A DNA stretch of 25,913 nucleotides from Oscillospiraceae bacterium (lineage in GTDB: Bacteria; Bacillota_A; Clostridia; Oscillospirales; Oscillospiraceae). The translations under genes were made by a program, and so were the position numbers. Below, piece after piece: positions 15,521 to 22,821 of this stretch; position 1 is the first letter of the stretch; each line of letters opens with the position of its first letter. Under the pieces are notes generated by a model. It did not search any database and was not told the origin of the DNA. It was given only the letters and a program-made list of their open reading frames with translations. Location of the stretch: the NCBI GenBank assembly GCA_017505505.1, contig JAFVPA010000015.1, positions 1 to 25,913 of the forward strand. The letters are read 5' to 3'.

Positions 15521-18256
15521 TTACTTTTGATACTTGCCCCGCTTTTGGGGTTTGCGCAGTTCGGACAGATCCGGCCTGTAAACCAGCCAGGCAGTCAAGC
15601 CAAATATAGCTACGCAGACCAGGCTCACCTTCCAGCCCAGAGAGAAGGCCCCATTGCGGTAGGTCAGCACCACCCGGTGGGTTCCCTCCGTCAGCTCCAG
15701 AGCCGTCATGCAGTCTCCCACCAGAACTGTTTCCGCGTTCTTTCCATCCACCTGGGCCACCCAGTTTCCGTTCTGAGGAATGGAGGTATACAGCAGGCCG
15801 TCCCGGTCGCAGGTGATGATGCCCTCCACCCGGGTGCTTTTGAATTTGGTCAGTTCCAGCGTGGAAGCATTCAGGATATCATACCCCTGCCAGAACCGTT
15901 CGTGGTCCAAAATCGCCACATCCACGCTCATGGAGCTGTTTTCGTCCGCCTTGCAGACGATTCGGATATCGATGATGTCCCCGGCCTGTACATCGTCCAC
16001 CGCCAGCATCTGGGGCAGGCTGATGCTCTCCTTATACAATTCCAGCCCGTTGACACTGACATAGAAGTCGTTGCGCTTGGGCAGGTCCAGTCGGATGCAC
16101 AGGAAGCCGTCCCGGGGTGCCGTATAGGTGTAGGTCACATTGGAGTTTTTCTCTTCACTGACATATTTGCAATATCCGTAGCCGTTGCTCTCCGTAATAT
16201 TTACACCGCTGGTACTCAGGGACAGGGTTTCTCCCGGCAGGCGGTGCCAGACCGGACCATCCACCCCCGTAGCCGCAGTAAACAGTTCATTCTGGAACTC
16301 GAAGGCATTGCCGGAGGTCTCAAATGTCAAACTTGCCAGTTCCCGTTCTGTCAGGAATCCCAAAGGCAGATAGGCCTGGTTTTCCAGAAGAACGGTATCC
16401 TTAAATTTGTTCACATCCTTGAAGAAGGTGCTGGTCTTGTCCTTTCCGTCCCGTTCGATCATATATTTTAAGCCCAGGAACAGGTTGGATACCGGAGAAC
16501 TTTCTTCAAAGAGGTAGCGGTTGTAGGTGTTCTTGGCACTGAAGCCAAGGGACTGGACAAACAGGGTCGTCTTCACATTGGCAGAGCTGGTGAAGGCGGT
16601 GATGCCGTTGTAATTGTTCAGTGCACCATCGTTCAGGGTCTGGGAATGGGTGGTCTCCGCCCGGTAGAAGAGGTCGTCCTCCCGCTCTTTCATATACCGG
16701 ATAACGGAAGCGGTATACTCTGTACCCTTGGGGTAGTTGCTGACCCCCGTACCCGTGAAGTACAGGCCGAAGCAGACCAGATTGGCGATCAGCTCCACGC
16801 CCATAACGGTGAGCACCAGCCAGCTGGCCCGGCGGCGCTGTTTTGCCCGGTCCATCCGGGCCTGGAGCAGCTGCGCCTCGTCCGCGTCCTCCGGGACCGG
16901 GTCTTCGATATTTCCGGTAAGCATGGCCAGCAGGTACAGCACCAGGAACACCAGATTGTACACGAAGTACACAGGGAACTCCATATCCAGGGGCCCCAGT
17001 TCCATCGGGATGGTGGCCGTCAGTTCTTCCGAGCAGGCCAGAACCGCCGCGGCAAATACCGCCCCGCCGATGAGCTGCCAGCTGGGGAACTTCCGCCGCA
17101 GCAGCCAGGCCCGGTAGGCCATGTACAGCACCACAAAGCTGTACAGATGACTGAACCGGTAAGGGATCATATTGGTAAAGTGGAAGCCGTGCCAGATATA
17201 GTCCAGCTGCCGGATGATAAAGCTGACATTGAAGAACAGCAGAAGCGCCACGGCGCAGATCTTATCCCGGAGCCTGATATCCCCGGCCATCAGGTACAGG
17301 AACATCAGATAGACACTGATGATGCCGCAGTAGACATTGGGAAGGCCTTCCTTGAAATTGGGCTCCAGCGCACCGCCCATGTTGCCCGCCACCTGACGCA
17401 TGGCATCGAAGAGGCCCTTGAGGTCATGGGAGGAGGCAATGTTCAGACGGAAGCCGGTGGGAAATTTGTTAACGCTGGACTGGGTGGTCTGCAGCGCCGC
17501 CAGGGCCGGCAGCTCCAGAATGGCCGTCATGCCGATGGCCAGCAACGAGAAGAAAGCAATGCGGAAAAGGTCGGCAAAGAATTTCTTCCAGCCCCCCCAG
17601 TGGCAGATCTGATACACAAAGAACAGCAGGAAGACAAAAATGCAGGTGAACAGGCCAATATAATAGTTAGCAAAAATGGACAGGAACAGTGTTGCGGTAT
17701 ACAGGACGAACTTTCGCTCTTTCAACAGTGCCACAGTGCCCAGGGCCACCAGGGGCAGCAGGGCAAAGGTATCCAGCCACATGATGTTCCACTGGAAGCC
17801 CAACGCCCAGGCACACAGACCGTAGAAGCCGCCGAAGACCGCAATAGAGAGATCCTTCTTGCCAAACAGGCCCTTCAGGAAGATCGCGAAGAACAGTCCC
17901 GCCAGCCCCAGCTTGATGGGCACCAGCAGGGAAAAGTATTCCAGCAGCCAGCCCTCCGGCACCAGCACGCTGAAAAGGTTCAGCGGAGATGCCAGATAAT
18001 AGGCAATGAGGCCCAGATAGTCCATGCCCAGACCCACGCTCCAGGTATACAGCAGGCCGTGCCCTTCCCGGATGGCATTGCGGAACTCCACAAAGAAGGG
18101 ATAGTACTGGTGGTACATATCCGAATACAGCATGGAATATTTGCCGAAGGGCTCAAACTGGCTGATGAGCATGACAAAGAGCATCCCCACACAGGGGATG
18201 GCAAAGGCCAGCGCCAGCGGATTCAATTTCACGGTGTTACCCCGGGGCAGTTTCAT
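15521..18256 (-). CDS. YfhO-family multi-spanning membrane protein
   Basis: A 911-residue integral membrane protein of the YfhO family (GT-C-like fold). The first ~470 residues hold about a dozen hydrophobic segments, with the family's first-loop motif SDMYHQYYPFF (acidic residue facing the outside) and YTWSVGLGMDYLG followed by YYLASPLNL. A further segment lies near 490, then a large extracytoplasmic beta-rich domain, and a final TM helix near the C-terminus (VSLVCVAIFGLTAWLVY) with a basic tail. B. subtilis YfhO is linked to glycosylation of lipoteichoic acid, so a wall-polymer or lipid-linked sugar transfer role is likely but not shown here. I chose ATG 18256 because GGGAGG precedes it by five bases; the frame could be read 14 codons further upstream without a ribosome site. 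Confidence 0.9.
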   Translation of the reverse strand: MKLPRGNTVKLNPLALAFAIPCVGMLFVMLISQFEPFGKYSMLYSDMYHQYYPFFVEFRNAIREGHGLLYTWSVGLGMDYLGLIAYYLASPLNLFSVLVPEGWLLEYFSLLVPIKLGLAGLFFAIFLKGLFGKKDLSIAVFGGFYGLCAWALGFQWNIMWLDTFALLPLVALGTVALLKERKFVLYTATLFLSIFANYYIGLFTCIFVFLLFFVYQICHWGGWKKFFADLFRIAFFSLLAIGMTAILELPALAALQTTQSSVNKFPTGFRLNIASSHDLKGLFDAMRQVAGNMGGALEPNFKEGLPNVYCGIISVYLMFLYLMAGDIRLRDKICAVALLLFFNVSFIIRQLDYIWHGFHFTNMIPYRFSHLYSFVVLYMAYRAWLLRRKFPSWQLIGGAVFAAAVLACSEELTATIPMELGPLDMEFPVYFVYNLVFLVLYLLAMLTGNIEDPVPEDADEAQLLQARMDRAKQRRRASWLVLTVMGVELIANLVCFGLYFTGTGVSNYPKGTEYTASVIRYMKEREDDLFYRAETTHSQTLNDGALNNYNGITAFTSSANVKTTLFVQSLGFSAKNTYNRYLFEESSPVSNLFLGLKYMIERDGKDKTSTFFKDVNKFKDTVLLENQAYLPLGFLTERELASLTFETSGNAFEFQNELFTAATGVDGPVWHRLPGETLSLSTSGVNITESNGYGYCKYVSEEKNSNVTYTYTAPRDGFLCIRLDLPKRNDFYVSVNGLELYKESISLPQMLAVDDVQAGDIIDIRIVCKADENSSMSVDVAILDHERFWQGYDILNASTLELTKFKSTRVEGIITCDRDGLLYTSIPQNGNWVAQVDGKNAETVLVGDCMTALELTEGTHRVVLTYRNGAFSLGWKVSLVCVAIFGLTAWLVYRPDLSELRKPQKRGKYQK

Positions 18257-18288
18257 AAGGGCCTCCCATATATGGAAAAGTACCTTAT

Positions 18289-18317
18289 AGTTTACCACGT
18301 TTTTGCGTTATGGTAAA
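18289..18317 (-). promoter_or_regulatory. Probable promoter of the yfhO-like gene
   Basis: On the - strand: TTTACC (18312-18317), 17-bp spacer, TAAACT (18289-18294). A moderate match, but well spaced from the chosen start. Confidence 0.5.
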
Positions 18318-18357
18318 GCGTTATGTAACGTAATTTCCTTAATATTTTTTAGGCAAA

Positions 18358-18411
18358 GTAGGGCGGGCTGCCCTCAGCCCGCCGCGGCGGCTTGAGGGCA
18401 AGCCGCCCTAC
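18358..18411. repeat. Structured repeat element 2 (GTAGGGCGG ends)
   Basis: Terminal inverted repeats GTAGGGCGG (18358-18366) and CCGCCCTAC (18403-18411) enclose two hairpins: GGGCTG/CAGCCC (18365-18380) and GGCGGCTTG/CAAGCCGCC (18386-18407). It is a shorter relative of the element at 15401-15507 with the same ends. It lies upstream of the yfhO-like gene. Confidence 0.78.
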
Positions 18412-18430
18412 ACCTGCTGCTTTCTGCAAA

Positions 18431-18461
18431 AATATCCCCCACCCTGGCGGTGGGGGATATC
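18431..18461 (-). terminator. Intrinsic terminator of the PH-domain gene
   Basis: A GC-rich stem ATATCCCCCACC / GGTGGGGGATAT lies within a few bases of the gene's stop; on the - strand it is followed by TTTTTG. Confidence 0.82.
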
Positions 18462-18463
18462 CC

Positions 18464-18862
18464 TCAAATCTCATCATCCAGCTCATCGTCAATGCCGTCG
18501 TTGTCGGCATCGGTCATGATCTCGCCGAACCGGACCCGGCGCTTGATCTTCATTTCTTCCACCTGCTTGTGGATCAATTCCTTGACGAAGATGGGGTCCT
18601 TGATATTTTTCAGCACCAGATTGGGCATGGTCTTATCGGAGGAGGCCACGATAACGGTGCCCACGCCGAAGAGCCGCTGCCACAGGGTGCGGCTGGTGTC
18701 GATATCCCGGACCCGGTAGAGAAGGATCTCGTCATCCTTGATGTTCAGAAAGCCCACAGAGGTGAACAGCCGGTCCTCGGAAAGGCTGTACCGGGTAAAG
18801 CTCAGAGGCAGACCGAAGTACCTCTTGCGGTCCTGCCACAGGTATTCGATGGTAATAGACAT
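18464..18862 (-). CDS. PH-domain (DUF304/YdbT-like) protein with Asp-rich tail
   Basis: The 132-residue protein has the bacterial PH-like pattern: LPLSFTRYSLSEDRLFTSVGF, then the KDDEILLYRVRDIDTSRTLWQRLFGVGTV block that is diagnostic of bPH/DUF304 proteins, and ending VASSDKTMPNLVLKNIKDP. It has no membrane segment, so it is probably a cytoplasmic or peripheral adaptor. Its last residues, TDADNDGIDDELDDEI, resemble a thrombospondin type-3 calcium-binding repeat, which is unusual in this family. An AAGGAGG site lies six bases before the ATG. The acyltransferase gene ends only 29 bases upstream on the same strand, so the two may be one transcript. The role is unknown. Confidence 0.82.
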   Translation of the reverse strand: MSITIEYLWQDRKRYFGLPLSFTRYSLSEDRLFTSVGFLNIKDDEILLYRVRDIDTSRTLWQRLFGVGTVIVASSDKTMPNLVLKNIKDPIFVKELIHKQVEEMKIKRRVRFGEIMTDADNDGIDDELDDEI

Positions 18863-18891
18863 AGAAAATCCTCCTTTGGTTTTCTTTTATT

Positions 18892-19911
18892 TTACTTTCC
18901 GCAGGGAGGATTGTCAAGCCGCTTCCAACGAATCGGTCTTTGAAAAGGATATGCCATACACCGTAAAAGCTCTGCCAAAATAAGGGTTACAACAAAGGAT
19001 AGCATAAAGAACGGCAACGCAGAGCAGCACATCAAAGGTACCAATTCCACCCGTTCACCCAAAGTGACCTGTACTTTTTCCATCAGCAAATAAATCTCCA
19101 GACTTCTCTTTCCAAAAAAATCTGTCAGCTTATTTGCAGGAATTCGAGCACATGCACACGACAAAATGACCGCAAGTGGACCATATGCAATATATTTGAA
19201 TTCCGTCGGCACTTCCCAAGCGCAATACCCCATCGCCGCAGCAGATATTACGCCACAAACCGCCCACACAGTTAAAACCACCAGAACATTTACACGGAAC
19301 ACGCGTTCTTCCTGAATAGCCTTGCCAAAAGACAATCCTATCAAATAAATGGGGATTCGCGGAAAGAAGATCATTGCAGGACCTATTGCCATTCTCAAGC
19401 CTTCTATGGGAAACAGGAGCATTGATCCGTATATGGCAGCTATACATAGGATATTCAAACACCTGTACTTTTTCCATAATTTTACATAGGCCGGTGTCAA
19501 TATATACAGCAGTAAGATTGCCGAAACATACCAAAATGTCATTCTGCCCTCCAGCCAGAAGGTCAGCATGGTCACATCCTTAACAAACAGCCGGCGGCTA
19601 TGCCCAATCATGATATCATGATAGGCAAACCATGGAATTGCTACAAGTAAAAAAGGAATAAAAACCCGCTGTAATCTGCCGAAAAGATAAGGAAAATATC
19701 TATCATATTTCTTTAATGCAAAAAACACGCCCACACCAGACGCAAAAAGAAACATGTCCACACCAATGTCGGATGTGTATTTCTGTAGCCATATGAGGCT
19801 GCCTTCTTTTGTAGTAATACAGCTATGGAACCAAATAATCAGCAAGGTGGCGAGCCCCATTACCGTAGTTCTTCCCTTGCTGTAGGATTTCGCCTCATAG
19901 GTTACGGTCAT
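18892..19911 (-). CDS. Membrane acyltransferase (acyltransferase 3 family)
   Basis: A 339-residue protein with about ten hydrophobic segments. Its N-terminus carries the family's key histidine in LIIWFHSC (His29), followed by GVDMFLFASGVGVFFAL and the RLQRVFIPFLL arginine motif, and near the end KRSLEIYLLMEKVQ. These enzymes O-acetylate or otherwise acylate exported sugars, peptidoglycan or other envelope molecules. The substrate cannot be told from sequence. It is more A+T-rich and uses ATA, TTT and AAA codons more than its neighbours, which suggests later acquisition. A GGGAGA site precedes the ATG, and a near-consensus promoter lies at 19956-19984. The PH-domain gene follows closely. Confidence 0.87.
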   Translation of the reverse strand: MTVTYEAKSYSKGRTTVMGLATLLIIWFHSCITTKEGSLIWLQKYTSDIGVDMFLFASGVGVFFALKKYDRYFPYLFGRLQRVFIPFLLVAIPWFAYHDIMIGHSRRLFVKDVTMLTFWLEGRMTFWYVSAILLLYILTPAYVKLWKKYRCLNILCIAAIYGSMLLFPIEGLRMAIGPAMIFFPRIPIYLIGLSFGKAIQEERVFRVNVLVVLTVWAVCGVISAAAMGYCAWEVPTEFKYIAYGPLAVILSCACARIPANKLTDFFGKRSLEIYLLMEKVQVTLGERVELVPLMCCSALPFFMLSFVVTLILAELLRCMAYPFQRPIRWKRLDNPPCGK

Positions 19912-19955
19912 ATCAATCGTCTCCCTGTCTTTATTTTATAGCGAATGATATTAAG

Positions 19956-19984
19956 ATTTTACTTTTAGAAAACCAGATTGTCAA
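19956..19984 (-). promoter_or_regulatory. Sigma-A promoter of the acyltransferase gene
   Basis: On the - strand: TTGACA (19979-19984), 17-bp spacer, TAAAAT (19956-19961), about 44 bases before the start. A second -10-like TATAAA lies nearer the gene. Confidence 0.65.
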
Positions 19985-20003
19985 GAAATTATCCATCGTA
20001 AAA

Positions 20004-20039
20004 TATCTTAGGGGAGTGGCATGCCACTCCCCTAAGATA
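20004..20039 (-). terminator. 36-bp perfect palindrome, probable spoIVA terminator
   Basis: The sequence TATCTTAGGGGAGTGGCA is followed immediately by its exact reverse complement, with no spacer. It lies eight bases after the spoIVA stop and is followed on the - strand by ATTTTACG, a short T-run. A terminator is the simplest reading. Confidence 0.7.
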
Positions 20040-20047
20040 CGTCAAAT

Positions 20048-21511
20048 TTACAAAATCAGACAGATCAGCCCCGTGGCTCCTTCGTTGACAATTCGGGTCA
20101 AAGTCCCCCGGAATTTGGTGCGGACATCCTCCGGAAGGCCCAGCAGCTTGGCGGTGAGGCCCTCCTGAATCAGCTCGTAGACGGATTTGCCGAAAATATT
20201 GCTCTGCCACAGATTCTGGGGGTCCTCCCCTGTCAGGTGGGCGATCAGGTCCCGGGACTGTTTTTCGTCCCCTACCATGGGACTGATCTCCGTGTCGATG
20301 TCCACCCGGACCATGTGGATGGAAGGGGCCCCGGCTTTCAGCTTCACCCCGAAGGTGCCGCCCTTTTTGATGATCTCCGGGGTTTCCAGCTTCATCTCAT
20401 CGGCGGAAGGCTGGACAACCCCATAACCCGTAGCCTTCACCGCAGAGAGGGCATCGGAGATCTTGTCGTATTCCTGCTTCACCCGGGCCAGCTCCATCAG
20501 AAGGGAGAGCAGCTGGGCATCGTTCTCAATGGGAATACCTGCCTTGCTGCTTAAAATCTCATAGTAAAGGGCTTCCGGCAAAACGATGGTGCAGGTCACG
20601 GTCCCATCTGCCAGATCCACCCCCTTCAGAGCGTAGTCCTGGATCTGAGGAACCTCCTGCAAGGCCGCCAGGATCTGCTCTGCCTGGCCCAGATTTCCTA
20701 CCTCACCGGCCCGTTCCAGCAAAGCCTGGTACAGAGCCGTCTTCACCGGATGATCTTCTTCCAGGGCATCCAGCCACCGGGGCAGATGGACCCGAAGCTC
20801 CGTCATGGGAAAGGTATACAGCAGTGCTTTCAGAAGCTGGGCAATATCCCCCACCCCCATGGACTGGCAATCCATCACCATAGGCTCCACGCCGTATTCC
20901 TTGCGGATATGCTCCCGGACCGTATTGGCAGCCTCTCCCGCCGGGTCCCGGGAGTTTATTATAATAAGGTAGGGTTTTCCGGTTTTCTGCATATCCCGGA
21001 TGGCCTTTCCTTCCGCTTCCAGGTAGTCCTGCCGGGGGATGTCCGTGACAGTGCCGTCGGTGGTAACCACCAGACCAATGGTGGCATGCTCCTGCATGAC
21101 CTTTTTGGTCCCCAGCTCAGCCGCCTGGGTCATAGGGATCTCATGGTCGTACCAGGGGGTGGTCACCATCCGGGGAACGCCCTCTTCCTCGGCTCCCACG
21201 GCACCGGGGATCATGTAGCCCACGGAATCGATGAGCCGGATGCGCAGCTTCGTCACCCCATCGGGAGAGACCTCCGCCGCCTCCTCCGGCACGAATTTTG
21301 GCTCCGAGGTCATGATGGTCCTGCCCGAGCCGCTCTGAGGCAGTTCATCCCTGGCCCGTTCCTTTCGGTAGGGATCGGAAATGCCGGGGATCACCAGCTG
21401 CTCCATGATCCGCTTGACCAGGGTAGACTTCCCGGTACGAACCGGGCCAACCACACCGATATACACATGGCCTCCCGTCCGGGCGGCGATATCTCCATAA
21501 ATTCTGTCCAT
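20048..21511 (-). CDS. spoIVA: Stage IV sporulation protein A (spore coat ATPase)
   Basis: SpoIVA is the ATP-driven protein that coats the outer forespore membrane and forms the base layer of the spore coat; it is made in the mother cell. The 487-residue protein (B. subtilis has 492) opens MDRIYGDIAARTGGHVYIG and has the Walker A GPVRTGKST (22-30), a Walker-B-like LIDSVGYM, and the conserved C-terminal end GATGLICLIL needed for membrane localisation through SpoVM in Bacillus. Its presence is strong evidence for a spore former. A GGAGGAAC site precedes the ATG. In many clostridia spoIVA follows gpsA; here it lies on the opposite strand upstream of yceD, with der-plsY-gpsA a little further on. 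A possible mother-cell sigma-E promoter is listed separately. Confidence 0.97.
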   Translation of the reverse strand: MDRIYGDIAARTGGHVYIGVVGPVRTGKSTLVKRIMEQLVIPGISDPYRKERARDELPQSGSGRTIMTSEPKFVPEEAAEVSPDGVTKLRIRLIDSVGYMIPGAVGAEEEGVPRMVTTPWYDHEIPMTQAAELGTKKVMQEHATIGLVVTTDGTVTDIPRQDYLEAEGKAIRDMQKTGKPYLIIINSRDPAGEAANTVREHIRKEYGVEPMVMDCQSMGVGDIAQLLKALLYTFPMTELRVHLPRWLDALEEDHPVKTALYQALLERAGEVGNLGQAEQILAALQEVPQIQDYALKGVDLADGTVTCTIVLPEALYYEILSSKAGIPIENDAQLLSLLMELARVKQEYDKISDALSAVKATGYGVVQPSADEMKLETPEIIKKGGTFGVKLKAGAPSIHMVRVDIDTEISPMVGDEKQSRDLIAHLTGEDPQNLWQSNIFGKSVYELIQEGLTAKLLGLPEDVRTKFRGTLTRIVNEGATGLICLIL

Positions 21512-21530
21512 AGCCGTTCCTCCTTCACAC

Positions 21531-21551
21531 GGCAGGAAGAAGGCTCCTGCC
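21531..21551 (-). other. Hairpin in the spoIVA leader
   Basis: A 7-bp perfect stem GGCAGGA/TCCTGCC (21531-21537 with 21545-21551) lies in the spoIVA mRNA leader just upstream of the ribosome site. It might influence translation or mRNA stability, but no partner structure was found. Confidence 0.4.
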
Positions 21552-21559
21552 TTTGCTCA

Positions 21560-21587
21560 AGGGTATGTCCGGGAACCCGGAAATAGA
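21560..21587 (-). promoter_or_regulatory. Possible sigma-E type promoter of spoIVA
   Basis: On the - strand CATACCCT (21560-21567) resembles the sigma-E -10 consensus CATACAnT, and TCTATTT (21581-21587) stands 13 bases upstream in the -35 position. The -35 match is weak. spoIVA is a known sigma-E gene in Bacillus. Confidence 0.4.
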
Positions 21588-21595
21588 ACGCCATC

Positions 21596-21615
21596 CTGTA
21601 GGGGAGCCCCTACAG
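21596..21615. repeat. Short palindrome CTGTAGGGG/CCCCTACAG
   Basis: A 9-bp perfect inverted repeat with a two-base centre. Its GTAGGGG ends match those of the large element at 22546-22682, so it may be a minimal member or a solo end of that family. It lies between the divergent spoIVA and yceD genes. Confidence 0.6.
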
Positions 21616-21689
21616 CGATCATTTTCTGCTTATCCACAACATGCTGTGTTTTTTCTCGCAAAACTTCAAAGATTTTGTAAAAATAATGT

Positions 21690-21718
21690 TTGACAAATCA
21701 CGAATTACCCTATATAAT
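21690..21718 (+). promoter_or_regulatory. Consensus sigma-A promoter of yceD-rpmF
   Basis: An exact TTGACA (21690-21695), 17-bp spacer, and exact TATAAT (21713-21718): a full-consensus promoter, fitting for a ribosomal-protein operon. Confidence 0.9.
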
Positions 21719-21750
21719 ATCTAGGCACGACTGTGAGAAGGGGGAAAAGT

Positions 21751-22251
21751 ATGCTGTTAGGACTTTCCAAGATCATCGACTGTCCCGGCGCATCGGTCTC
21801 CTTTTCCACCAGTGTGGATCTGAGTGATCTTTGCTACGGTGTCAGCTATCCCGTGTCCGAGCCCGTCTGGGCCCAGGGTACGGTTAGAAACACGGCCGGT
21901 GTTCTCGTGATGACAGGCGATATCCGCACCACCATCCACGGAACCTGCGACCGCTGCGCCAATGACTTCGACCGGGATGTGAACATCCCCATCGATGTGG
22001 TGCTGGTCACGGAAATGGCCAACGAAGAGAACGAAGACGAGTGGGTATTCCCTCTGGAGGGAGACAGCGCCGATCTGGATGATATTGTACGGACAGTTTT
22101 CGTCCTGAATCTGGATTCCAAGCTGCTGTGCAAGGAGGACTGCAAAGGGCTGTGCCACCGCTGTGGCAAGAACCTGAACGACGGTCCCTGCAATTGCCAG
22201 AAGGAGCTCGATCCCCGATTTGCTGCTTTGAAGCAGCTGCTAGACAAGTAA
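21751..22251 (+). CDS. yceD: YceD family (DUF177) protein
   Basis: A 166-residue protein of the YceD/DUF177 family, which is linked to 23S rRNA accumulation and almost always precedes rpmF. The first half carries CDRCANDFDRDVNIPIDVVL, the family's core motif, and the second half holds the DSADLDDIVR block and a Cys-rich tail (LCKEDCKGLCHRCGKNL then CNC) that could bind zinc. The start is placed at ATG 21751, preceded by AAGGGGG at a good distance; the GTG at 21733 lies upstream of that site and is rejected. rpmF follows after 45 bases and is surely co-transcribed. Confidence 0.92.
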   Translation: MLLGLSKIIDCPGASVSFSTSVDLSDLCYGVSYPVSEPVWAQGTVRNTAGVLVMTGDIRTTIHGTCDRCANDFDRDVNIPIDVVLVTEMANEENEDEWVFPLEGDSADLDDIVRTVFVLNLDSKLLCKEDCKGLCHRCGKNLNDGPCNCQKELDPRFAALKQLLDK

Positions 22252-22296
22252 GTTTAAATATGCTGTTAAAAGCAGTTTGACCAAGGAGGTGTCACC

Positions 22297-22482
22297 ATGG
22301 CTGTCCCTAAGTGTAAAGTGTCCAAGGCCCGCCGCGATAAGCGCCGTGGCTCCAACTGGAAGCTGTCTGCTCCCAGCGTTGCGGTTTGCCCCAAGTGCGG
22401 TGAGCCCATCATGCCCCACAGAGCTTGCAAGGCTTGCGGTACCTACAATGGCCGCCAGGTCCTGGCTGTTGAGGCTGAGTAA
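22297..22482 (+). CDS. rpmF: 50S ribosomal protein L32
   Basis: The 61-residue protein starts MAVPKCKVSKARRDKRRGSNW and has the two CxxC zinc pairs of L32 (Cys31/Cys34 and Cys44/Cys47, in CPKCG and CKACG). It is a structural protein of the large ribosomal subunit. An AAGGAGGTG site lies before the ATG. It is the last gene of the yceD operon and is followed by a strong terminator. The plsX and fatty-acid genes that often come next in other Firmicutes are not here. Confidence 0.97.
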   Translation: MAVPKCKVSKARRDKRRGSNWKLSAPSVAVCPKCGEPIMPHRACKACGTYNGRQVLAVEAE

Positions 22483-22500
22483 GGCAAAAGCGGAAATGCA

Positions 22501-22532
22501 GCGGAAGGCTTCGGCCTTCCGCTTTTTCCTTT
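22501..22532 (+). terminator. Intrinsic terminator of yceD-rpmF
   Basis: The stem GCGGAAGGC/GCCTTCCGC with a short TTCG loop is followed by TTTTTCCTTTTT, 18 bases after the rpmF stop. Confidence 0.92.
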
Positions 22533-22545
22533 TTATAATGCTTCT

Positions 22546-22682
22546 GTAGGGGAGGGGCATTGCCCCTCCCGCCCGGTGCCGATGTCCGGGCGGTGATTCT
22601 GCGTGAAAAGGGAGCCAGTTGCTGCAGAACGGTTCTGCGTATTGGCTGATAGGTTGCGGGAGGGGCAATGCCCCTCCCCTAC
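22546..22682. repeat. Structured repeat element 3 (137 bp, 25-bp perfect terminal inverted repeats)
   Basis: The ends, 22546-22570 and 22658-22682, are exact reverse complements over 25 bases (GTAGGGGAGGGGCATTGCCC and on), and each end also folds on itself (AGGGGCA/TGCCCCT). Inside are a GCCCGG/CCGGGC hairpin (22571-22591) and a GCAGAAC/GTTCTGC hairpin (22624-22638) closed by GCCAGT/ATTGGC. There is no reading frame, so it looks like a non-autonomous, MITE-like or REP-like element. It separates rpmF from der. Confidence 0.85.
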
Positions 22683-22756
22683 GATGCTGTTCCTTGAGAT
22701 GTTTTCAAAATCAACAAAATAGTTCTTACAAATTTGTAAATAACATCAAATCCCCA

Positions 22757-22785
22757 TTGCTTTTGGAGGGAATTTGTGCCATAAT
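22757..22785 (+). promoter_or_regulatory. Probable promoter of der-plsY-gpsA
   Basis: TTGCTT (22757-22762) with CATAAT (22780-22785) at 17 bp. An overlapping TATAAT at 22785-22790 would give a spacer that is too long, unless it works without a -35. Confidence 0.5.
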
Positions 22786-22821
22786 ATAATGTGACTTCAC
22801 AAATGAAAGGAAGTGTTTCCC

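Noticed and set aside
16646..18316. 556-codon + strand frame opposite the yfhO-like gene
   Set aside because: Rich in Gln, His and Gly with no recognisable domain or ribosome site; it shadows the membrane protein.
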